Part shown: one piece after another, positions 7,874 to 15,605 of the stretch
Numbering within the stretch: the first letter of the stretch is position 1
How the letters are laid out: every line of letters begins with the position of its first letter
Assembly: GCA_905209075.1 (NCBI GenBank)
Contig: CAJLRL010000017.1
Location: 1 to 46,748 of the forward strand
DNA length: 46,748 bases
Origin: an uncultured Lachnospiraceae bacterium
Lineage (GTDB): Bacteria; Bacillota; Clostridia; Lachnospirales; Lachnospiraceae
Direction: 5' to 3'
The notes under the pieces: generated by a model
Database searches by the model: none
What the model was told of the DNA's origin: nothing
Seen by the model: the letters and a program-made list of their open reading frames with translations, nothing else
Position numbers and translations under genes: made by a program

Positions 7874-8863
7874 ATGAAGAAACTGGTCAAAAATTTATTG
7901 GCAGCATGTATGTGCCTGTCGATGGCATTTACAGCTGTGCCGGCTGTAAATAGCGGGGAGAGTGGTGCTGGCATTTTTAATGCGCAGACTGTACAGGCTG
8001 CAAAAACAGGATTGTATCATGAAGAAAACGGCTGGAATTATTATGAAGATGGTGAATGGTCAAATGCCACAACACTTGTAAAATACAATGGTTCGTGGTG
8101 GTATGTTGAGGACGGAAGCATTAATTTTGATGCTGAAACGCTTGTAAAGTATAACGGCTCATGGTGGTATGTACATGACGGAAAAGTTGATTTTGATATA
8201 CAAACGCTCGTAAAGTATAATGGCTCATGGTGGTATGTACATAATGGAAAAGTTGACTTTAATGCCAATACCCTGGTTAAATACAACGGGATTTGGTGGC
8301 ATGTAAAGGGCGGAAGGATCGACTGGAACAGTTCAACCGTAGTTAAATACAATGGCACATGGTTTTATGTAAGCGGCGGTCAGGTACAATGGAATGCCAC
8401 CGGTTTATGCAGCTACAATGGAACATGGTGGTATATAAGAAACGGACGGATAGATTTTAATTCACGTACACTGGTTAAATACAATGGAATCTGGTGGTAT
8501 GTAAATGCTGGAAAGATTGATTTTAATTCATCAACGCTTGTAAAATATGGTGACAGCTGGTTTTATGTAAGCGGTGGTCAGGTTGGCTGGAATGCCAGTG
8601 GATATTGTTCATACAATGGAGATGATTATTATGTAAGAAATGGTGTCGTTGACTTTGGCGCAGCATCAGGAGCGTATAGCAGTTCATCTTATGATTATTC
8701 ATATGATAATGATGATCAGAATTCATACACTGTCTATATCACAAAGACCGGTTCTAAATATCACAGAGCAGGCTGCCGTTATTTAAGGAGCAGCAAAATC
8801 GCAATTGATGTAGATGATGCAATAGCGCAGGGTTATGATGCATGTAGCGTATGCAATCCATAA
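7874..8863 (+). CDS. Secreted aromatic-repeat protein with C-terminal metal-knuckle
   Basis: Counting from the ATG at 7874, which suits the GTGAGG site better than the GTG at 7859, the product is 329 residues. It has a Sec signal peptide (Lys-rich start, hydrophobic core about 8-24), nine 22-residue repeats at residues 70-267 with consensus KYNGxWWYVxxGKVDFNxxTLV, a Ser/Tyr/Asp linker, and a 45-residue end domain with H297, C301, C324 and C327 (HxxxC...CxxC). That end domain resembles modules at the C-termini of secreted nucleases and other Lachnospiraceae exoproteins, where the four residues probably bind a metal. The repeats resemble aromatic cell-wall or carbohydrate-binding repeats. Function is unknown, and a surface or wall-associated role is inferred. 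It follows flagellin on the same strand. Confidence 0.75.
   Translation: MKKLVKNLLAACMCLSMAFTAVPAVNSGESGAGIFNAQTVQAAKTGLYHEENGWNYYEDGEWSNATTLVKYNGSWWYVEDGSINFDAETLVKYNGSWWYVHDGKVDFDIQTLVKYNGSWWYVHNGKVDFNANTLVKYNGIWWHVKGGRIDWNSSTVVKYNGTWFYVSGGQVQWNATGLCSYNGTWWYIRNGRIDFNSRTLVKYNGIWWYVNAGKIDFNSSTLVKYGDSWFYVSGGQVGWNASGYCSYNGDDYYVRNGVVDFGAASGAYSSSSYDYSYDNDDQNSYTVYITKTGSKYHRAGCRYLRSSKIAIDVDDAIAQGYDACSVCNP
8081..8674 (+). repeat. Nine tandem 66-bp coding repeats
   Basis: Nine exact-length 66-base units, each starting at AAA/AGC TAC/TAT AAT GG. Units 1-4 and 7 begin KYNG with WW. Units 5 and 8 carry a WF pair with SGGQV, and each is followed by a unit starting SYNG. The order therefore looks like 1-2-3-4-[5-6]-7-[8-9], suggesting duplication of a three-unit block. 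Confidence 0.85.
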
Positions 8864-8914
8864 ATATGATAAAAAGCTATATGCTAGAAAAATGAAACAA
8901 TATAGCTATGATTT

Positions 8915-8949
8915 AAGGTGCTTTGCCGATTGACAAAGCACCTTATTGA
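8915..8949 (+). terminator. Terminator-like hairpin after the repeat protein
   Basis: AAGGTGCTTTG at 8915-8925 pairs perfectly with CAAAGCACCTT at 8934-8944. A weaker hairpin (AGCTATAT at 8875-8882 with ATATAGCT at 8900-8907) precedes it. The T tract is broken (ATTGATTTT). The loop and 3' arm contain the -35 box of the glnS promoter. Confidence 0.6.
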
Positions 8950-8958
8950 TTTTATAAT
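8930..8958 (+). promoter_or_regulatory. Consensus promoter for glnS
   Basis: TTGACA at 8930-8935 and TATAAT at 8953-8958 with a 17-base spacer: both hexamers and the spacing match the SigA consensus exactly. Transcription is expected to start near 8965, giving a leader of about 49 bases. Confidence 0.85.
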
Positions 8959-8969
8959 AATTAGAGCGT

Positions 8970-8990
8970 GGGCTGTTTTGACAGTCCTTT
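8970..8990 (+). promoter_or_regulatory. Short hairpin in the glnS leader
   Basis: GGGCTGT at 8970-8976 pairs with ACAGTCC at 8981-8987 (one G-U) around a four-base loop, followed by TTTATT. It is too short for a T-box riboswitch. It could weakly attenuate transcription or stabilise the 5' end. Confidence 0.35.
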
Positions 8991-9013
8991 ATTACTTTAC
9001 TGGAGGAACAGAT

Positions 9014-10693
9014 ATGGATAACGAAGCAGTTGTTTCCAAAAATTTTATTGAACAGATCATAGAAAAAGACTTAGCGGAAGGACATTGCAAGACGGTAAAA
9101 ACCCGTTTCCCACCGGAACCGAATGGTTATCTTCATATCGGACATGCAAAGTCAATTCTCCTTAACTATGGACTTGCTGAAGAATATGACGGAAAATTTA
9201 ATCTTAGATTTGATGACACTAATCCTACAAAAGAAAGATTAGAGTTTGTAGAATCAATAAAAGCGGATGTTAAATGGCTTGGGGCAGATTGGGAAGACAG
9301 ATTGTTCTTTGCATCAAATTATTTCGATAAGATGTACGAATGTGCAGTTGGACTTATAAAAAATGGCAAAGCATATGTGTCAGATCTATCAGCGGAAGAG
9401 ATAAGAGAGTACAGAGGTACTTTAAAAGAGCCGGGTAAAGAGGATCCTTATTCAAAAAGATCGGTTGAGGAAAATCTTGATCTTTTTGAACGTATGAAAA
9501 ACGGAGAGTTTGAAGATGGCTCAAAAGTTTTAAGAGCACGTATAGATATGACTTCGTCAAATATAAACATGCGTGATCCTGTAATCTACAGGGTAGCACA
9601 TATGACACACCATAATACAGGTGATAAATGGTGCGTATATCCGATGTATGATTTTGCGCATCCTATCGAGGATGCTATCGAAGGGATAACACATTCTATC
9701 TGTACACTTGAATTTGAAGATCACAGACCTTTATATGACTGGGTAGTTATAGCATGTGGATTTAAAAATTCACCTGAGGAATCACCGAAGCAGATTGAAT
9801 TTGCAAAGCTTTATCTTACTAATGTTGTTACAGGAAAGAGATATATAAAACGACTCGTTGAGGAAAATATCGTAGATGGCTGGGATGATCCTAGGCTTGT
9901 TTCGATCGCAGCACTCCGCCGCCGTGGTTTTACACCGGAATCGATCCAGAATTTCGTAGAACTCTGCGGTATTTCTAAAGCCAACAGTTCAGTTGATTAT
10001 GCGATGCTTGAGTATTGCATCAGGGAAGACTTAAAGGCAAAGCGTCCTCGTATGATGGCAGTGCTTGATCCGGTTAAAGTTATCATTGATAATTACCCGG
10101 AGGGTCAGGTTGAATATCTTGAAGTCGACAATAATGTAGAAAATCCTGAACTCGGAAAGAGAAAGGTTCCTTTTACAAGAGAATTATATGTGGAAAGAGA
10201 AGATTTCATGGAGGAACCACCAAAGAAATATTTCCGTATGTTCCCGGGAAATGAAGTTCGTTTCATGAATGCATATTTTGTAAAATGCAACAGCTGCGTG
10301 AAGGATGAAAACGGAAATATAACAGAGATACATTGTACTTACGACCCACAGTCTAAAGGTGGCAACAGCCCGGATGGACGTAAAGTAAAAGGAACAATTC
10401 ACTGGGTATCAGCAGAATACGGAAAACGTGCAACAGTTCGATTATATGAAAATATCGTTGATGAGGAACTTGGAGTATACAATGAGGATGGAAGTCTTAA
10501 TCTGAATCCAAATTCTCTTACTGTACTTGATAACTGTATACTTGAACCGGCGCTCATGGAAGCAAAGGCATATGATAGTTATCAGTTTGTCAGAAATGGA
10601 TTTTTCTGTGCCGATTGTAAAGATTCAAAAGATGGACAGCCGGTATTTAATAGAATCGTATCATTAAAGAGCTCATTTAAGCTCCCAAAATAA
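9014..10693 (+). CDS. glnS: Glutaminyl-tRNA synthetase
   Basis: This 559-residue class I aminoacyl-tRNA synthetase charges tRNA-Gln with glutamine. It shows the GlnRS-type PPEPNGYLHIGHAKS signature near residues 35-49, RFDDTNPTKE, and WCVYPMYDFAHPIEDAIEGITHSICTLEF across the active site, which separates GlnRS from GluRS. The KMSKS-like loop is degenerate and reads VVTGKR. The C-terminal beta-barrel anticodon-binding part ends FNRIVSLKSSFKLPK. The ATG at 9014 was chosen because GGAGG lies nine bases upstream. A longer frame from 8918 would begin inside the preceding hairpin and promoter. The DUF2225 gene follows after 17 bases and is probably co-transcribed. A GlnRS in a Firmicute implies at least partial independence from the GatCAB route. 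Confidence 0.97.
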   Translation: MDNEAVVSKNFIEQIIEKDLAEGHCKTVKTRFPPEPNGYLHIGHAKSILLNYGLAEEYDGKFNLRFDDTNPTKERLEFVESIKADVKWLGADWEDRLFFASNYFDKMYECAVGLIKNGKAYVSDLSAEEIREYRGTLKEPGKEDPYSKRSVEENLDLFERMKNGEFEDGSKVLRARIDMTSSNINMRDPVIYRVAHMTHHNTGDKWCVYPMYDFAHPIEDAIEGITHSICTLEFEDHRPLYDWVVIACGFKNSPEESPKQIEFAKLYLTNVVTGKRYIKRLVEENIVDGWDDPRLVSIAALRRRGFTPESIQNFVELCGISKANSSVDYAMLEYCIREDLKAKRPRMMAVLDPVKVIIDNYPEGQVEYLEVDNNVENPELGKRKVPFTRELYVEREDFMEEPPKKYFRMFPGNEVRFMNAYFVKCNSCVKDENGNITEIHCTYDPQSKGGNSPDGRKVKGTIHWVSAEYGKRATVRLYENIVDEELGVYNEDGSLNLNPNSLTVLDNCILEPALMEAKAYDSYQFVRNGFFCADCKDSKDGQPVFNRIVSLKSSFKLPK

Positions 10694-10710
10694 ATAGGTG
10701 GTTGAAAATT

Positions 10711-11571
10711 ATGGATTATATGTCGGATTTAGAAAAATTTGGAATAAAAGCAGGTCATATTGAAGAATTATACGCTGATAATTCTCAGGGTAAACCTCAA
10801 AAAGCAGTAAACACTGTAAAAGAAAAAGAGCAGGAAAAGGAAGAGGACTTCCTGTTTGATAAGAAGATACAATGTCCGGTTTGCGACAAAGAATTTATGT
10901 CACGTACAGTGAAATCTTCAAAAGCAAGAATGATAGGAACGGACAACGATCTAAGACCAAGATTTAAGTCGATAGATACGTTAAAGTATGGTGTTACATC
11001 ATGTCCTTATTGTGGCTACAGCGCATTGAACAATGAATTCGTGCATCTGTCCACTACACAGATACACCTCATCCGTGACGGCGTCTGTGCAAAATACAAA
11101 GCAGATATGGCAGATAGGCCTGATGTATACTCATACAACTATGCTATAGATAAGCATAAGCTTGCGTTTTTCTGTTCGGTTGTCAAAAAAGGAAAGGCAA
11201 GCGACAAGGCTTATATCTGCCTTAAGATTTCCTGGCTTTGCAGAGGTAAAAAGGAAGAATTAGAGGCGAAAGGATATGAGCAGTCATCTAAAGAGTACCA
11301 GGATGCTGAGAAAGAAGAACTGTATTATTATGGTCAGGCATTAGATGGCATGACTAAAGCTGTAGCGTCTGAATCCTTCCCGATATGCGGAATGGATCAA
11401 AATACAATGGATATTCTGCTTGCGCAGATGAACACAAGGCTTGGCAACTACGAGATAGCTTCAAAACTTGTGTCAAGGATACTTGTATCTCAGACGGCAA
11501 ACAGAAAAGTAAAAGATAAGGCACTCGATCTGAAAGATGAGCTTGTTAGTATATTAAAAAGAAGCAAATAG
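10711..11571 (+). CDS. DUF2225 zinc-ribbon protein
   Basis: This 286-residue protein matches the DUF2225 family of Firmicutes. It has two CxxC pairs, C55/C58 in CPVCDKEF and C98/C101 in CPYCGY, likely forming one zinc site, and a helical TPR-like C-terminal region (about 120-280, including NTRLGNYEIASKLVSRIL). Residues 30-46 are a charged Lys/Glu linker. No signal peptide or membrane segment is seen, so it should be cytoplasmic. The ATG at 10711 was preferred to TTG 10702 because AGGTGG sits nine bases before it. Function is unknown. A strong terminator follows. Confidence 0.8.
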   Translation: MDYMSDLEKFGIKAGHIEELYADNSQGKPQKAVNTVKEKEQEKEEDFLFDKKIQCPVCDKEFMSRTVKSSKARMIGTDNDLRPRFKSIDTLKYGVTSCPYCGYSALNNEFVHLSTTQIHLIRDGVCAKYKADMADRPDVYSYNYAIDKHKLAFFCSVVKKGKASDKAYICLKISWLCRGKKEELEAKGYEQSSKEYQDAEKEELYYYGQALDGMTKAVASESFPICGMDQNTMDILLAQMNTRLGNYEIASKLVSRILVSQTANRKVKDKALDLKDELVSILKRSK

Positions 11572-11575
11572 GTAT

Positions 11576-11624
11576 AAAAAATCCCTTCCAACTGATAATT
11601 GATCTTGTTGGAAGGGATTTTTAT
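11576..11624. terminator. Bidirectional terminator between DUF2225 gene and argG
   Basis: AAAAATCCCTTCCAAC at 11577-11592 pairs with GTTGGAAGGGATTTTT at 11607-11622. A runs on the left and T runs on the right allow use in both directions by the two converging genes. Confidence 0.9.
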
Positions 11625-11645
11625 TAAATAATGATCCAAAATGGA

Positions 11646-12872
11646 TTAATTGTTTTTCTGTTTCTCTAACTCAAGAAGCTTCATTGCACGAACCTTTAAT
11701 GGAAGTCCGAACAGAGTGATGAATCCATCTGCATCGTGGTGATCATAGAGATCTCCGGTAGTGAAGCTTGCAAGTGATTCACTGTAGAGAGAATATGGTG
11801 AAGTAGTACCGGCCTTGATGATATTGCCTTTATAAAGTTTAAATTTAACTTCTCCGGTTACATATTCCTGTGTAGACTCCACAAAAGCCTGTATAGCTTC
11901 ACGCAGAGGTGTGAACCATTTTCCTTCATACACAACCTGTGCAAGCTGGTTGGCCATATCTTTTTTAACCTTCATGGTATCGCGGTCGAGACATAACTCC
12001 TCGAGCTGGTCATGTGCCTCCATAAGGATAGTTCCACCAGGAGTTTCATAAACACCTCGTGATTTCATTCCTACAACACGGTTTTCTACGATGTCAACGA
12101 TACCGATTCCGTGCTTGCCGCCGAGACGGTTGAGTTCACGGATTATGTCTGAAACCTTCATCTCTTTTCCGTTTACTGATTTTGGAACACCTTTTTCAAA
12201 AGTCATAGTTACATATTCCGGTTCGTCAGGAGCATGCTCCGGTGAAACTCCGAGAACTAAGAGATGATCATAGTTTGGCTCCTGTGAAGGATCCTCAAGT
12301 TCAAGTCCCTCGTGGCTTATATGCCATAAGTTTCTGTCACGGCTGTAGCTTGAATCTGTACTGAATGGAAGATCGATTCCGTGTGCTTTACAATATTCAA
12401 TCTCAGCTTCACGAGAATCCATTTTCCAGTTGTCCTGACGCCATGGAGCGATTACTTTAATATCAGGAGCTAAGGCTTTAATACCGAGTTCAAAGCGGAT
12501 CTGGTCATTTCCTTTTCCGGTAGCACCATGACAGATGGCAACAGCGCCTTCTTTCCGGGCAATTTCTACGAGCTTCTTTGCAATTCCCGGACGTGCCATT
12601 GATGTTCCGAGAAGATATTTGTGCTCATACACTGCACCTGCCTGTACACAAGGTACAATATAATCATCACAGAACTCATCTGTGATATCTTCTATGTAAA
12701 GCTTTGAAGCGCCTGATAATTTTGCTCTTTCGTCAAGACCATCAAGTTCTTCACCCTGTCCGCAGTTTACACAGCAGCAGATCACATCGTAATCATAAGT
12801 TTCTTTGAGCCATGGAATGATGGCTGTAGTATCGAGTCCGCCTGAATAGGCTAATACAACTTTTTCTTTCAT
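11646..12872 (-). CDS. argG: Argininosuccinate synthase
   Basis: This 408-residue cytoplasmic enzyme joins citrulline and aspartate with ATP to form argininosuccinate. It shows the N-type ATP-pyrophosphatase P-loop AYSGGLDT at residues 8-15, GATGKGNDQIRFE for citrulline and aspartate binding at about 117-129, and STDSSYSRDRNLWHISHEG around 175-193, full length for the family. A GAGAGG site lies upstream of the ATG. It is transcribed divergently from argC-GNAT-argB-argD across a 245-base region full of inverted repeats. No argH is adjacent in this window. Confidence 0.97.
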   Translation of the reverse strand: MKEKVVLAYSGGLDTTAIIPWLKETYDYDVICCCVNCGQGEELDGLDERAKLSGASKLYIEDITDEFCDDYIVPCVQAGAVYEHKYLLGTSMARPGIAKKLVEIARKEGAVAICHGATGKGNDQIRFELGIKALAPDIKVIAPWRQDNWKMDSREAEIEYCKAHGIDLPFSTDSSYSRDRNLWHISHEGLELEDPSQEPNYDHLLVLGVSPEHAPDEPEYVTMTFEKGVPKSVNGKEMKVSDIIRELNRLGGKHGIGIVDIVENRVVGMKSRGVYETPGGTILMEAHDQLEELCLDRDTMKVKKDMANQLAQVVYEGKWFTPLREAIQAFVESTQEYVTGEVKFKLYKGNIIKAGTTSPYSLYSESLASFTTGDLYDHHDADGFITLFGLPLKVRAMKLLELEKQKNN

Positions 12873-12911
12873 AAGTAAATGAACCTCTCTTTATATATGT
12901 TTGTTTCAAAC

Positions 12912-12969
12912 TGCATTGTTTGGCAGTCAATCACTATACTAAATATATAACAGACTGCCATATAATGCA
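12912..12969. repeat. Long inverted repeat upstream of argG
   Basis: TGCATTGTTTGGCAGTC at 12912-12928 is mirrored by GACTGCCATATAATGCA at 12953-12969 (14 of 17 positions paired), with 24 A+T-rich bases between. It overlaps the likely argG promoter. It could be a DNA operator with two half-sites or, if transcribed from further upstream, a large hairpin. Confidence 0.65.
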
Positions 12970-12970
12970 A
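12942..12970 (-). promoter_or_regulatory. Candidate argG promoter
   Basis: On the minus strand, TTGCAT (12970-12965), 17 bases, then TATATT (12947-12942). The -10 is good and the -35 poor. The predicted start near 12935 gives a leader of about 60 bases. The promoter sits inside the long inverted repeat. Confidence 0.45.
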
Positions 12971-12992
12971 GTGAAAAAATATACATTGAAAA

Positions 12993-13018
12993 TGAATATT
13001 TATACAAAATTTTGTATA
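12993..13018. promoter_or_regulatory. ARG-box-like site and 18-bp palindrome
   Basis: TGAATATTTATACA at 12993-13006 differs by one base from the ArgR box core TGAATwwwwATTCA. It overlaps a perfect 18-bp palindrome, TATACAAAATTTTGTATA at 13001-13018. The site lies just upstream of both divergent promoters, where an ArgR hexamer could act on argG and the argC operon together. No argR is in the window. Confidence 0.5.
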
Positions 13019-13027
13019 TTTTTTCTC

Positions 13028-13056
13028 TTTACCAATTTCATAAGCTGTACTATTAT
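13028..13056 (+). promoter_or_regulatory. Candidate argC operon promoter
   Basis: TTTACC at 13028-13033 and TATTAT at 13051-13056 with a 17-base spacer. The predicted start near 13063 leaves a 55-base leader. The palindrome at 13001-13018 ends 9 bases before the -35. Confidence 0.5.
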
Positions 13057-13117
13057 AGTTATAAAGTTAAAAAGAGATGCCGTATTTAAAAAGGTATTCG
13101 GAAAAGAGGATGTACAT

Positions 13118-14176
13118 ATGATCAAAGCAGGAATTATTGGTGCGACAGGCTATGCGGGAGCAGAGATTGTCCGTATACTTATGAATCATAAAGAGGTGGA
13201 GATAGCATGGTTTGGTTCCAGAAGTTATATAGATCAAAATTATGCGGATATATATAGTAATTTTTTTCAGATTGTTGATGCAAAATGTATGGACGATAAT
13301 ATGGAAGAGCTTGCAGCATCGGTCGATGTTATATTTACAGCAACTCCACAGGGATTTCTGGCAGGAGTGCTGACAGAAGAAATATTAAATAAAGTAAAGA
13401 TCATAGATCTTTCAGCGGATTTCAGGATAAAGGATGTAGCAACTTATGAAAAATGGTACAAAATAGAACATAAGTCACCAGAATTTATAGATGAAGCTGT
13501 ATACGGCTTGTGCGAAATCAATAGGGACAAGATAACAAAGGATACGAGACTTGTTGCAAATCCGGGATGTTATACTACATGCTCGATCCTTACAGCATAT
13601 CCACTTGTAAAGGAAGGTCTTATTGACACAGATACACTGATCGTAGACGCAAAGTCAGGTACATCCGGAGCAGGAAGAGGCGCAAAGACACCAAACCTTT
13701 TCTGCGAAGTAAATGAAAACATGAAAGCATACGGTGTTGCTTCACACAGGCACACACCTGAAATAGAAGAGCAGCTTGGATATGCAGCCGGAAAAGAAAT
13801 TCTCATAAATTTCACACCTCATCTTGTTCCTATGAATAGGGGAATCCTTGCTACAGAATATGCCACATTAAAGAGAAAACCTGATGGAACACTTCCTACA
13901 TATGATGAGATAAAAGCTGTATACGATAAATACTATGCTAAGGAAAAATTTGTTAGAGTATTAAAAAAGGGTGTCTGTCCTGAAACAAAATGGGTCGAGG
14001 GAAGCAACTATGTAGACATTAATTTTGTCATAGATGATAGAACTGGCAGGATCGTTATGATGGGAGCACTTGATAATCTTGTAAAGGGAGCCGCCGGACA
14101 GGCAGTACAGAATATGAATCTGCTATTTGGGTTTGATGAGGCAGAAGGACTTAATATGGTTCCAATGTTTCCGTAA
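13118..14176 (+). CDS. argC: N-acetyl-gamma-glutamyl-phosphate reductase
   Basis: This 352-residue enzyme performs the NADPH-dependent third step of arginine (ornithine) synthesis. Seen are the nucleotide-binding start AGIIGATGYAG at residues 4-14, the catalytic cysteine C151 in NPGCYTT, the SGTSGAGR segment and HRHTPEIEEQL with the family histidine. The ATG at 13118 was chosen because AGAGGA precedes it and the protein core begins there. An open frame continues 66 codons upstream to 12920, but that part runs through the promoter and operator region and is not protein-like. It is first in the argC-GNAT-argB-argD operon. Confidence 0.96.
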   Translation: MIKAGIIGATGYAGAEIVRILMNHKEVEIAWFGSRSYIDQNYADIYSNFFQIVDAKCMDDNMEELAASVDVIFTATPQGFLAGVLTEEILNKVKIIDLSADFRIKDVATYEKWYKIEHKSPEFIDEAVYGLCEINRDKITKDTRLVANPGCYTTCSILTAYPLVKEGLIDTDTLIVDAKSGTSGAGRGAKTPNLFCEVNENMKAYGVASHRHTPEIEEQLGYAAGKEILINFTPHLVPMNRGILATEYATLKRKPDGTLPTYDEIKAVYDKYYAKEKFVRVLKKGVCPETKWVEGSNYVDINFVIDDRTGRIVMMGALDNLVKGAAGQAVQNMNLLFGFDEAEGLNMVPMFP

Positions 14177-14210
14177 GATTTGTGATATATGACTTATAGT
14201 GAGGGCAAAT

Positions 14211-14672
14211 ATGAATAAGATAGATTTTAAAATACGTCAGATGACAATTGATGATTATGAAGAAGTATATAAATTATGGCAGGGAATCCATGGATTTGGA
14301 ATACGCTCCATTGACGATTCAAAGGAAGGTGTTGACAGATTCTTAAAGAGAAACCCAGGCATAAGTACGGTTGCAGTCGCAGATGATAAAATTGTCGGTG
14401 CGATACTCTGTGGACATGATGGCAGAAGAGGCTGCCTGTATCATGTATGTGTGCATGAGGCATACAGAAAATGCGGAATAGGCAAGTCGATGGCGGTTTC
14501 ATGTATGAGAGCACTTCAGGCAGAACACATAAATAAGGTGAATATCATAGCCTTCAAGAGCAATGAGCTTGGAAATAATTTCTGGAAAGAAGAAGGCTGG
14601 ACTTTCAGGGACGATCTAAATTATTATGATTTTACTTTGAACGAAGATAATATAACAAGATTTAATAAATAG
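14211..14672 (+). CDS. GNAT acetyltransferase in the arginine operon
   Basis: This 153-residue single-domain GNAT protein transfers an acetyl group from acetyl-CoA. The acetyl-CoA pyrophosphate loop YRKCGIGKSM at residues 85-94 and the preceding beta strand CLYHVCVHEAY are clear, as is the C-terminal NNFWKEEGWTFRDD. It is most like the YpeA group of small GNATs. It lies 34 bases after argC and 33 before argB, the place where argJ often sits, and no argJ or argA is in the window. It may supply N-acetylglutamate, as short GNAT-type ArgA proteins do in some bacteria, but that is inference from position only. The ATG at 14211 was preferred over GTG 14199, which is part of the GTGAGGG ribosome site. 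Confidence 0.85.
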   Translation: MNKIDFKIRQMTIDDYEEVYKLWQGIHGFGIRSIDDSKEGVDRFLKRNPGISTVAVADDKIVGAILCGHDGRRGCLYHVCVHEAYRKCGIGKSMAVSCMRALQAEHINKVNIIAFKSNELGNNFWKEEGWTFRDDLNYYDFTLNEDNITRFNK

Positions 14673-14705
14673 ATAAAATATCCGGATAGAGAGGAATTTA
14701 GAACA

Positions 14706-15605
14706 ATGGACGAAAAAAATATGGAACAGATAATGGAAAAAGCACAGGTGCTTATAGAGGCACTGCCTTATATCCAAAGGTTTAACCGCAAAATAATCGT
14801 AGTTAAATATGGCGGTTCAGCAATGGTAGATGAAGATCTTAAAAAACAGGTGATCCAGGATGTTACCCTGCTTAAGCTTGTAGGATTCAAGCCTATAATT
14901 GTACATGGTGGAGGAAAGGAAATAAGCCGCTGGGTTGGAAAAGTCGGAAAAGAACCGGAGTTTATAAACGGCCTTAGAAAAACAGATGCAGAGACAATGG
15001 AAATTGCCGAGATGGTTTTAAACAAGGTCAATAAATCACTTGTAAGCCTTGTTGAGGGGCTGGGAGTCCTCTCTATAGGAATCAGCGGAAAAGATGGCGG
15101 CCTTCTTAAAGTTAAAAAGAAATATTCAGATGGAAAAGATATAGGATTTGTTGGAGAGATCACAGAAGTAAATCCTAAAATATTATATGATCTTCTCGAA
15201 AAGGATTTCCTGCCGATAGTGTGTCCTATAGGAATGGATGAGGATTCAAATTCATATAATATCAATGCTGATGATGCAGCCTGTGCAATTGCAAGAGCTG
15301 TTTCAGCAGAAAAATTAGCTTTCCTCACAGATATTGAAGGAGTATATAAAGATCCTGATGATAAATCGACACTGATTTCAGAACTTACTGTCAGTGATGC
15401 AAAAAAGCTTATAACAGATGGATTTATCGGAGGCGGAATGCTTCCTAAGCTTAATAACTGCATAGATGCTATAGATAATGGTGTATCGCGCGTGCATATC
15501 CTTGACGGAAGGATAGCACACTGCCTGCTTCTTGAAATCTTTACAAATAAAGGAATCGGTACAGCTATCCTTGGGGATAAGGAGGAAAAATTTAATCATG
15601 AATAA
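14706..15605 (+). CDS. argB: Acetylglutamate kinase
   Basis: This 299-residue amino-acid kinase phosphorylates N-acetylglutamate at the second step of the pathway. It shows IVVKYGGSAM at residues 31-40, the substrate-binding IIVHGGGKEIS at about 65-75, SIGISGKDGGLL, NINADDAACAIARA near 190-203, and FIGGGMLPKL near the end. The N-terminal helix EKAQVLIEALPYIQRF is the kind seen in hexameric, arginine-inhibited forms, so feedback inhibition by arginine is plausible. The gene overlaps the start of argD by eight bases. Confidence 0.96.
   Translation: MDEKNMEQIMEKAQVLIEALPYIQRFNRKIIVVKYGGSAMVDEDLKKQVIQDVTLLKLVGFKPIIVHGGGKEISRWVGKVGKEPEFINGLRKTDAETMEIAEMVLNKVNKSLVSLVEGLGVLSIGISGKDGGLLKVKKKYSDGKDIGFVGEITEVNPKILYDLLEKDFLPIVCPIGMDEDSNSYNINADDAACAIARAVSAEKLAFLTDIEGVYKDPDDKSTLISELTVSDAKKLITDGFIGGGMLPKLNNCIDAIDNGVSRVHILDGRIAHCLLLEIFTNKGIGTAILGDKEEKFNHE

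Noticed and set aside
8081..8674. CRISPR-like array
   Set aside because: The 66-base periodicity is coding repeats in frame, without constant repeats separated by unique spacers.
8864..9013. T-box riboswitch for glnS
   Set aside because: Only about 49 bases lie between the consensus promoter and the start codon, and no T-box consensus is present.
8918..9013. Longer GlnRS beginning at 8918
   Set aside because: The extension runs through a terminator hairpin and the consensus promoter. The ATG at 9014 has a GGAGG site.
12920..13117. N-terminal extension of ArgC from 12920
   Set aside because: It reads through operator and promoter DNA and gives a non-conserved, hydrophobic peptide. ArgC proteins begin at the 13118 position.
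14768..15463. Long open frame of 231 codons on the minus strand inside argB
   Set aside because: It is the antisense shadow of a clearly coding gene, with Ser/Pro/Thr-rich low-complexity composition and no ribosome site.
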